The notes beneath the pieces are model-generated. The model saw nothing but the letters and a program-made list of their open reading frames with translations. It was not told the DNA's origin and did not search any database. The translations under genes were made by a program, and so were the position numbers. From positions 1 to 59,235 of the forward strand of contig JANSXP010000047.1 in assembly GCA_024742875.1 (NCBI GenBank): a stretch of DNA of 59,235 bases. The letters run 5' to 3'. Below are positions 53,416-59,235 of the stretch, one piece after another (the stretch's first letter is position 1; each line of letters begins with the position of its first letter). The stretch comes from Planctomycetaceae bacterium. Its GTDB lineage: Bacteria; Planctomycetota; Planctomycetia; Planctomycetales; Planctomycetaceae.

Positions 53416-54762
53416 ATGAGCATTCGAAATCTCATCATCCCTTTTCTCTGCACGAGCCTCGCGGCGACCACGTCCGCGTCAGACTGGTCGCGATTTCGAG
53501 GTCCCAATGGCAGCGGTGTCAGCCCCGATGCCAGCCCCACCCCCACGCAGTGGGCAGAGGACAGCGACAACGTGAAATGGAAGGCCGCCATACCCGGTCC
53601 CGGTCTGTCCAGCCCGATTGTTATCGGTGACAAAGTCGTGGTGACCTGCTGGTCCGGGTACGCCACATCGTCATCCCCCGATGGCAGCATCGACGACCTG
53701 AAACGCAACGTCGTCTGCCTGGAACGAAGTACGGGACAAACGCTCTGGTCGGCCACCATTGACTCGGTCCTTCCCGAGACGGAATACCGTGGAATGTTTG
53801 CCGAGAACGGATATGCGTCGCACACTCCCGCCACCGATGGCGAACGGGTGTTTGTATTCTTTGGCAAAACCGGAGTGCTGGCCTTTGACCTGTCCGACGG
53901 CAAACAACTGTGGCAGACCAGTGTCGGCACCAATGATGAACGCCGTGGCTGGGGGACCGCATCGAGTCCCATCTATCACGACGGCCTGGTGATTGTGCCG
54001 GCCTTCATCGAAAGCGACTCTCTGGTGGCACTCAATGCCAACAGCGGAGAAGTCGTGTGGGAACAGAAGGCACCAGGCTACACCAGCAACTGGAGCACCC
54101 CCATTCTCGTCGACGGTCCGGATCGCACCGAACTGGTCATAGCTGTTCCCGGAGAGGTCTGGGGCATTAACCCCAAATCCGGCAAGCTGTACTGGTACTG
54201 CGAGGTCCCCGGCAGTGATTCTGCACGGGCGAGCGTTGTGGCCGCAGACGGCATGATTCTGGCGATGGCCGGTGGTCGCGGAGCCAGCACTTCTGTGGCC
54301 ATCGCCCCTGGAGGCAAAGGGGCCGTGGAGCCAGAGTGGACTGGTCGAGACGTCAGCAGCATCGCTTCGCCCATCGTGCACAACGGTCGCATGTACGTGA
54401 TCAACAACAAGGTTGTCACCAGTGTCGACCTGAAAACCGGACGACGCATCTCACAGACGCGGATGAAGTCGACGGCCTCGAGCCCCGCGGCAGAATCTGA
54501 GAATTCCGGGCGGGGTGGACGCGGCGGTTATGGCGGCGGACGCGGTGGTCAGGATTACTCCTCACCTGTCATCGCCGGCAACCACCTGTACTACGCCTCC
54601 CGCAATGGCGAAGTGTTTGTCTTTGAACTGGCTGAGGAAATCACGCAGGTGGGCTCCAACGCGTTTGCCTCAGATCGCACGGACTTTAGTGCGACTCCGG
54701 CGATTGCTGATGGTGCCATTTTCCTGCGTTCGTCAAAGGCCGTTTACTGTATTGCTGACTGA
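53416..54762 (+). CDS. Secreted PQQ-like beta-propeller protein with Gly/Arg-rich loop
   Basis: 448 residues from ATG 53416, preceded by CGGAGG. Signal peptide ends near TTSAS; the mature part opens DWSRFRGPNGSGVS, a planctomycete PQQ-propeller signature. Blade motifs include GQTLWSATI, GKQLWQTSVG, GEVVWEQKAPG and GKLYWYCEVPG. Near the C-terminus (about 356-377) a Gly/Arg/Tyr-rich insertion (GRGGRGGYGGGRGG) interrupts the last blades. No catalytic residue is evident. Lies 136 bases after the EF-hand gene in the same direction, separated by a hairpin. Confidence 0.83.
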   Translation: MSIRNLIIPFLCTSLAATTSASDWSRFRGPNGSGVSPDASPTPTQWAEDSDNVKWKAAIPGPGLSSPIVIGDKVVVTCWSGYATSSSPDGSIDDLKRNVVCLERSTGQTLWSATIDSVLPETEYRGMFAENGYASHTPATDGERVFVFFGKTGVLAFDLSDGKQLWQTSVGTNDERRGWGTASSPIYHDGLVIVPAFIESDSLVALNANSGEVVWEQKAPGYTSNWSTPILVDGPDRTELVIAVPGEVWGINPKSGKLYWYCEVPGSDSARASVVAADGMILAMAGGRGASTSVAIAPGGKGAVEPEWTGRDVSSIASPIVHNGRMYVINNKVVTSVDLKTGRRISQTRMKSTASSPAAESENSGRGGRGGYGGGRGGQDYSSPVIAGNHLYYASRNGEVFVFELAEEITQVGSNAFASDRTDFSATPAIADGAIFLRSSKAVYCIAD

Positions 54763-54813
54763 ACGAACACTGGCCGTCTTTCCTTTTGACGGCCGAAGAG
54801 CGTTCTGCGACTG

Positions 54814-54846
54814 AGTGCCGTCAGCCGGGCTGACGGCACTTTTTTT
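54814..54846 (+). terminator. Rho-independent terminator after the PQQ-propeller gene
   Basis: AGTGCCGTCAG (54814-54824) pairs with CTGACGGCACT (54830-54840) over 11 bases with loop CCGGG; a seven-T run (54840-54846) follows and runs into the stop codon of the convergent glycosyltransferase gene. Confidence 0.9.
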
Positions 54847-55594
54847 ATGCCCGCGAATCACCGGCATTCGGCAGACGAACACCACGACCGGCAAGTCGCT
54901 GCAGGCCCAGACGAAAGATCACCCACAAAGCCAGCACGGCCTCTTTCCAGTTGATCTTGGTCACCCCATAACGGCGGTCGGCGAACAGGATCGGTGTCTC
55001 CCCAAATCGGCAGCCCACGCGCCGACAGCGATAAAGTACTTCTTCATAGAACGCGTAGCCGGTGGCCAGCATCTGATCCCAGTCCACCTCCGCCAGTCTG
55101 GCCACACGGTAGCAGCGAAAGCTTCCGCTGTTGTCCCGTGTCTTCAGCCCCAGCAGCAGCCGAGCGTAAGTGTTGATACAGAAGCTCATTAGCCGCCGCT
55201 TCCACGTCCAGTCTGTGACGCCTCCCCCTTCAACGTAACGAGAGCCGATCACCACGTCACACTCATCGGACATTTGCAGCAGATCGGGCACGCTGTTGGG
55301 ATCATGGCTGAAGTCCGCATCCATATTGATGAGTCGATCGTAGCGGTGTTCAATCGCATACCGGAACGCGGCCAGATTCGCCCGTCCCAGCCCTTCTTTT
55401 TGGGGTCGGGACAGCAGCTTCACGTGATCGTCGTCGGCGGCAAATTCTTCCACCAGCTGACCGGTCCCATCCGGGGAGCTGTCATCCACAATCACAATAT
55501 CTGCCTGAGGCACCACACGGCGCAGCTGCGGAATCAGCAGACGAATGTTGTCCACCTCGTTGTAGGTGCAGATTGTGATCAGTGTGCGACTCAT
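54845..55594 (-). CDS. Dolichol-phosphate mannose synthase-like GT2 glycosyltransferase
   Basis: 249 residues. GT2 fold with the DPM1-type motifs: N-terminal LITICTYNEVDNI, DDSSPDGT (37-44), DADFSHDP (92-99), VVIGSRYVEGGG and the QMLATGYAFYEEVLYRC segment. It transfers a sugar, usually mannose from GDP-Man, to a polyprenyl phosphate on the inner leaflet. It lacks the C-terminal membrane helices of some homologues, so it is the short catalytic form. The acceptor could be the product lipid of a prenyl synthase such as that at 19024, but that link is not demonstrated. Downstream of the methyltransferase gene by 41 bases on the same strand. Confidence 0.88.
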   Translation of the reverse strand: MSRTLITICTYNEVDNIRLLIPQLRRVVPQADIVIVDDSSPDGTGQLVEEFAADDDHVKLLSRPQKEGLGRANLAAFRYAIEHRYDRLINMDADFSHDPNSVPDLLQMSDECDVVIGSRYVEGGGVTDWTWKRRLMSFCINTYARLLLGLKTRDNSGSFRCYRVARLAEVDWDQMLATGYAFYEEVLYRCRRVGCRFGETPILFADRRYGVTKINWKEAVLALWVIFRLGLQRLAGRGVRLPNAGDSRA

Positions 55595-55635
55595 GAATGA
55601 GCAGGGCGGGAATCAGTCGGGGAGAAACGGCGGGG

Positions 55636-56856
55636 TTAGGTGGACCGTGCGGGGGGACGCAGCAGCCCGCATTCTTCCAGCTTTTGCTGCAGCCTCAAAG
55701 ATGAGACCCCCAGCTGCTGCTGAAACGAGAGCAGTTCACCCCAGTATTGAGGATCAGGAGAGTCAGACATGCGTTCCTGGCGTCGAATCGCACGGATGAG
55801 CAGATTTTTGGGTGTGTGCTCGGTTTCGATAAACTCCATCACAGTGGTCCGATAGCCAATGCACTCCAGCAAACGAGCGCGGATGGAATCGGTCGCCAGC
55901 GAGGCGAAACGTTCGTGAATAATGCCATCTCGAGAGAGCACGGGCAGACGATCCGTGGTCAGCTGACCGGCCAGTTCATGCTGGCAGCAGGGCACGGCCA
56001 GAATAGCCTTCGCCTGCCATCCGGCGGCGACAGCAATCGCGTCATCAGTGGCCGTATCGCACGCATGCAGCGAAATGGACACGTCGACAGGACCTTCCGG
56101 CTGGTATCCGGCAATATCACCGACTTCAAACTTCAGTCCGGTCAGTCCCAGCCGATCACTGATGCCCCGGCAGGTGGCAATAACGTCATCTCGTCGATCC
56201 AGTCCCACAATGGTGGCTGGATGACGCAGAATCTCAGACAGCAGATAGTGAGTGGCGAATGTCAGGTAACTCTTGCCACAGCCAAAATCAACGACGCGAA
56301 TTCGCTGACCGGCTGGAATCGCGAGCTGTCGGATAACGTCGCGAATGAACTCGGCAAAACGATTGATCTGCCGAAACTTCTTCCGATGCTGATCCCGCAC
56401 GCGACCGCCTGATGACATGATGCCGGTTTCCACGAGAAACGGCACGGCTCGGTCATCGGGAATGAGATACTCCCGGCGACGATTGTGGGTCGTCTCGACC
56501 GTAGCTGCTGTCGACAGGGCTTTCCTCTGCAGGCGGCAGACACCTTTGCGAGTGTGTCGTGCGACGATTTCTTCCGTTTCCGTTTCCAGTCTCAGGTCAA
56601 GGTAGGGGTTGAGAAGCAGAGCGGGCAGCTCCTGCTCCGCCTGCTGCAGACTCAGGTTTCGATGATGGTCCTGATTGGCCCGCCGCGTTGTCAGCTGCAC
56701 GTGCCACTGACCGGAAATCTCCACCGGGCGAACATCAACGCGCGAAGGCGTATCATCCGATCGTCGGGCCGGCTTACTGAAAACCGCCTTCCGCAGGATC
56801 TGGCGACGCAGCGCATCCTGCAGCAGCGTATGCAGTTCGGTTGAGTCGGACGCCAT
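55636..56856 (-). CDS. SAM-dependent methyltransferase (METTL25/RRNAD-like domain)
   Basis: 406 residues. SAM-binding motif DFGCGKSYLTF (190-200), acidic motif II GLDRRD, motif IV VSISLHACDTATD and a Cys-rich AVPCCQHEL, the signature of the methyltransferase family shared by eukaryotic METTL25/RRNAD1 and bacterial relatives. The N-terminal 150 residues are a separate Arg-rich region that could bind RNA. Target unknown. On the same strand and 41 bases upstream of the GT2 gene, with an ATG at 56856. Confidence 0.82.
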   Translation of the reverse strand: MASDSTELHTLLQDALRRQILRKAVFSKPARRSDDTPSRVDVRPVEISGQWHVQLTTRRANQDHHRNLSLQQAEQELPALLLNPYLDLRLETETEEIVARHTRKGVCRLQRKALSTAATVETTHNRRREYLIPDDRAVPFLVETGIMSSGGRVRDQHRKKFRQINRFAEFIRDVIRQLAIPAGQRIRVVDFGCGKSYLTFATHYLLSEILRHPATIVGLDRRDDVIATCRGISDRLGLTGLKFEVGDIAGYQPEGPVDVSISLHACDTATDDAIAVAAGWQAKAILAVPCCQHELAGQLTTDRLPVLSRDGIIHERFASLATDSIRARLLECIGYRTTVMEFIETEHTPKNLLIRAIRRQERMSDSPDPQYWGELLSFQQQLGVSSLRLQQKLEECGLLRPPARST

Positions 56857-57216
56857 GTTTCTTAATCGCGGGTCAGTAGATATACTCAGAAGCCACGGGA
56901 ATAATCGCGGTGCCGTGCCGGACGGTCGCTTTTCGGTCGCCAGTCGGCCCGCTTATCGGCCGTGTCAGAAACCAGAATGTCGTAGCGTGGCCAAAGGTGT
57001 GTCACGTTTTGTGCCGATCGAACACGTGGCTTGAACGGTGACTTTTCCTGACAACACCTCTGACAACAACGCTCTGTCATGACTGCAGGGTCGTTGAGGC
57101 CCAGCGGGTCTCGTCAGACAGACCGGACACCGATCACCCCATCCCGGCAACACTCACCCAGCAAACGGCTGATCGCCCACTGAACGGGCCGTCATCCTGT
57201 CGAATTTCCTACGAGA
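56857..57216. other. Divergent intergenic region, methyltransferase / small coiled-coil gene
   Basis: About 360 bases with no supportable gene; frames here (for example 56886-57080 minus) have no protein character. CTGACAACA occurs twice close together (near 57047 and 57060). Promoters for both flanking genes are expected. Confidence 0.45.
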
Positions 57217-57402
57217 ATGAATCGAATGGCGCTGAATAAGAAGCAAAAGAAACAGATCGACGCTTTGAAAAACAAAATCCAGAAAGCTCAGCAGCTGCTG
57301 AACGCGGCAAAGAATCAGCCGGATGACCCTCAGGAGGTTCCCCGTCTGGAAGCAGAAATTGCCGGTTATCAGGCAAACATCGAGAAGATCAAAAGCGAGT
57401 AG
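57217..57402 (+). CDS. Small coiled-coil protein
   Basis: 61 residues, starting ATG 57217 (a second ATG at 57226 would give 58). Lys/Gln/Ala/Leu-rich with heptad-like spacing ([22 protein letters not shown]), a short DDPQEVP break and a second helix ([18 protein letters not shown]): a helical hairpin or small coiled coil. The very basic first helix could contact nucleic acid or ribosomes. The DTW-like gene follows eight bases later and is likely cotranslated or at least cotranscribed. Confidence 0.75.
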   Translation: MNRMALNKKQKKQIDALKNKIQKAQQLLNAAKNQPDDPQEVPRLEAEIAGYQANIEKIKSE

Positions 57403-57410
57403 ACAGCGTC

Positions 57411-57881
57411 GTGCCGCCAATTTCCGAATCTGAGGGCCAGTCATCGCCCCCGACTGTCATTGTGGTCCATCCCAAAGAACGACGCAGCAAATGCTCCGTC
57501 GAGCCGCTGCGGCCACGTGACGACTTTCTGTTTTACACCTTTCCGGATCCGGTGACGCACCCGCTTGATGGGTACGTCCGTCTGGGACTGGGTGGTGAGG
57601 TCCTGACGGCAGCTGACGCAGACCGAGGGCTGTTTATACTGGACGGTACCTGGAAGCTGGCCGCTCGCATGGAACCGACCTTCGCCGACATCCCCATCAG
57701 GACACTTCCTCCCGTTCAGACGGCCTATCCGCGTGTGTCCAAGGTCTTTGATGATCCGACCGGTGGCCTGGCAACTGTCGAAGCGGTCTATGCAGCACTG
57801 AGGATTATGGGGCGGAATGTGGATGGCGTACTGGATGACTACCACTGGAAGAACGAGTTTCTCGAACTCAACGACTGGTAA
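57411..57881 (+). CDS. DTW/Tsr3-like protein, putative aminocarboxypropyltransferase
   Basis: 156 residues from a GTG start eight bases after the coiled-coil gene. Contains HPKE (20-23) in [14 protein letters not shown], the motif [11 protein letters not shown] with DGTW (78-81), a Pro-rich [14 protein letters not shown] and the C-terminal [13 protein letters not shown], matching the order of motifs in DTW-domain (TapT/TuaA) and Tsr3 proteins, which transfer the 3-amino-3-carboxypropyl group of SAM to tRNA uridine or small-subunit rRNA. The N-terminal Cys-rich zinc part of many DTW enzymes is absent, so it is a compact version. Assigned by motif pattern only; a structure-based search should settle which branch it belongs to. 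Confidence 0.65.
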   Translation: MPPISESEGQSSPPTVIVVHPKERRSKCSVEPLRPRDDFLFYTFPDPVTHPLDGYVRLGLGGEVLTAADADRGLFILDGTWKLAARMEPTFADIPIRTLPPVQTAYPRVSKVFDDPTGGLATVEAVYAALRIMGRNVDGVLDDYHWKNEFLELNDW

Positions 57882-57932
57882 AGGGAACCTGGCGAAAACG
57901 AAAACTCCGCGACCTGCTAATGGGGCTGATCG

Positions 57933-58805
57933 TCAGGGCAGGCCCGGATCGTCGCGAAAGTGGGGCGTTTCGCCGTTTTCAGTTTTGTAAAACCGCGTCA
58001 GGTCGATGCCGCCTTTCTGCTCCAGTTCGATAATCTTGAGTCGCTGCTCGATTTTGGCGAGTCGCTGCTCCAGAAATCCGGGCAGCGTTTCGTCAAAAGC
58101 TTTTGTGGACAGGGGCACGCTCGGGTAGGCGAGCTGTCGCTGCAGAGCGGCGAAAAAGTACAGCGGATCACGGCCAATATTGGCCTTCGCAATGCGCCCC
58201 TCCTGAGCGCCAAACAGCGGCTCTGGTTCGTCTGCGGCTGACTGGCCCGTCTTCTTTTCGCGCAGCTGGCGAAAGTGGCCGGATTGCCGAAACACAAGCT
58301 CCGACAGTTCGAACGCTCCCAGCTCAGTTCGCAGGCTGCGGATCCACTTCTGCCAGCGGTCAGTGAACAGGGGGTCCTGGGACATCGCCGCCAGGCCCCT
58401 GTCGTATCCCAGACGATTGCGGGCGATGCACTCAAACTGATAGACAAACACGCCCGCCATGGTCGGCTCGCCAGCCCGGTACTTCGCTTCCCGCTCCAGA
58501 ATTTCCAGGCCGGTGATCTGATCAAACCGGGACACATCCTCTTCGGCCTGCCCAATCACAAACGCCTGGAACGGAGTGAAGTAGTGCGACAGGCGTGACA
58601 TAGCATCGCTGATTCGGCCCGTATGCAGGATCTCGGCCCGCATAAAATCAATGGCCATTGGCAGCTGTGTGGTGCTGAGGATTTCCTCGTGAATCGTCTT
58701 CAGGATTTCCTGAGACGGCACACTTTCCTGCAGCCGTTCACGATAGACGCGAAAGAAGTACTCCTGTTCAATGTACTCTTCGCGAGGCATCGGGCTCGCG
58801 CTCAT
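57933..58805 (-). CDS. Hypothetical protein next to gatB
   Basis: 290 residues, start ATG 58805. Predicted mainly helical and charged, with no signal peptide or membrane segment. Conserved-looking blocks include MPREEYIEQEYFFRVYRERL (4-23), YFTPFQAFVIGQAEEDVSRFD and a C-terminal LEQRLAKIEQRLKIIELEQKGGIDLTRFY coiled-coil part. I do not recognise the family. It starts seven bases after the gatB stop on the same strand and so probably shares the gatB transcript; this is the only functional hint. Confidence 0.78.
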   Translation of the reverse strand: MSASPMPREEYIEQEYFFRVYRERLQESVPSQEILKTIHEEILSTTQLPMAIDFMRAEILHTGRISDAMSRLSHYFTPFQAFVIGQAEEDVSRFDQITGLEILEREAKYRAGEPTMAGVFVYQFECIARNRLGYDRGLAAMSQDPLFTDRWQKWIRSLRTELGAFELSELVFRQSGHFRQLREKKTGQSAADEPEPLFGAQEGRIAKANIGRDPLYFFAALQRQLAYPSVPLSTKAFDETLPGFLEQRLAKIEQRLKIIELEQKGGIDLTRFYKTENGETPHFRDDPGLP

Positions 58806-58812
58806 GGCGACC

Positions 58813-59235
58813 TCAACTGTCCTGAATCGTTTTGATCAGCATCTCGCGGACTTCTTTGGGATCTGCCCCGCCCACCTGCTTCATCACCATGCCCATCATC
58901 GGTCCGATCGCCTGCAGCCGGCCCTCCCGTACATCCGCGACGGCTTTGGGCTGGGCCGCGATGGCCGCTTCGATGGCCGTCTGCATGGCGCCGGTGTCTC
59001 TTACGATTTCGCGTTCGCCGGCCAGTCGACCGACCAGATCAGTTGTCAGTTCCTGACCGTCATCAGCGGCCTGCAGCAGCAGGGAATAAATCTCCCGCGC
59101 ACTTTTGTTCGTGATCCGCTCTTCGGAAATTGCCGTCAGCAACTGCCCCAGAATTTCCGCCGTCACGAGAAAACCGGACACACCGATTTCCCGGGCATTC
59201 AGTTCCCGCAGCACCTCCTGCGTCACCCAGTTGGC
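58813..59235 (-). CDS. gatB: Asp-tRNA(Asn)/Glu-tRNA(Gln) amidotransferase subunit B, C-terminal part
   Basis: Only the last 140 codons are in the window; the gene runs off the right edge (5' end missing). The visible part is the GatB/YqeY helical tail: ANWVTQEVLRELN at the edge, ITNKSAREIYSLLLQA, a helical region and the typical ending AIGPMMGMVMKQVGGADPKEVREMLIKTI. GatB binds the misacylated tRNA and, within GatCAB, amidates it to Gln- or Asn-tRNA. Its stop is seven bases before the hypothetical gene downstream. Confidence 0.93.
   Translation of the reverse strand, partial: ANWVTQEVLRELNAREIGVSGFLVTAEILGQLLTAISEERITNKSAREIYSLLLQAADDGQELTTDLVGRLAGEREIVRDTGAMQTAIEAAIAAQPKAVADVREGRLQAIGPMMGMVMKQVGGADPKEVREMLIKTIQDS

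Overview
The window reads as chromosomal DNA of a GC-rich marine-type planctomycete (order Planctomycetales; genus not determinable from sequence alone). Support comes from the gene repertoire: DUF1080 (3-keto-disaccharide hydrolase) domains fused to ThuA or to a GDSL hydrolase, Tat-exported Gfo/Idh/MocA oxidoreductase, secreted PQQ-type beta-propellers, a glycine-rich EF-hand secreted protein, the MoxR/DUF58/BatA-VWA operon, a giant secreted TPR protein and many secreted proteins with no recognised family.

Layout. 1-2.3 kb: the edge of an integrated element, with two small unknown ORFs, a hairpin-rich gap, a tyrosine integrase, a tandem 12-bp repeat and a bidirectional terminator, stopping exactly at the 3' end of tRNA-Pro(TGG) (2367-2441, minus). 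2.9-4.1 kb: a small conserved protein and a XerC/D-type recombinase. 4.1-9.1 kb: a ketosynthase-fold protein lacking the whole Cys-His-His triad, a RodA/FtsW-type SEDS glycosyltransferase, an SDR and a membrane DUF2314 protein. 9.3-11.5 kb: leuC-leuD. 12-18.4 kb: a complete oligopeptide ABC transporter operon (lipoprotein, two permeases, two ATPases), followed by moaC and a long-chain polyprenyl diphosphate synthase. 20.4-25.2 kb: unknown protein, LysM protein, PQQ propeller, DUF1080-ThuA. 25.1-31.5 kb: addB-addA helicase-nuclease. 31.9-36.4 kb: unknown 954-residue secreted protein and a Tat oxidoreductase. 36.5-40.3 kb: moxR-DUF58-BatA/VWA operon. 40.6-48.3 kb: 2155-residue TPR protein and a lipoprotein aldose epimerase. 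48.5-54.8 kb: small lipoprotein, secreted unknown, GDSL-DUF1080, EF-hand protein, second PQQ propeller. 54.8-59.2 kb: dolichol-phosphate-mannose-synthase-like GT2, a methyltransferase, a coiled-coil peptide, a DTW/Tsr3-like protein, an unknown protein and the C-terminal part of gatB running off the window.

Functionally most of the region is core metabolism and envelope biology. Secreted carbohydrate-related proteins (ThuA/DUF1080, GDSL/DUF1080, Gfo/Idh/MocA, galactose mutarotase) and peptide uptake suggest a heterotroph using polysaccharides and peptides. I see no CRISPR array, no recognisable defence island and no rRNA. The points most worth a second look are the triad-less ketosynthase, the DTW/Tsr3-like protein, the permease with a long insertion, the tRNA-bounded integrase edge, and the two adjacent secreted proteins sharing Gly/Arg-rich low complexity.
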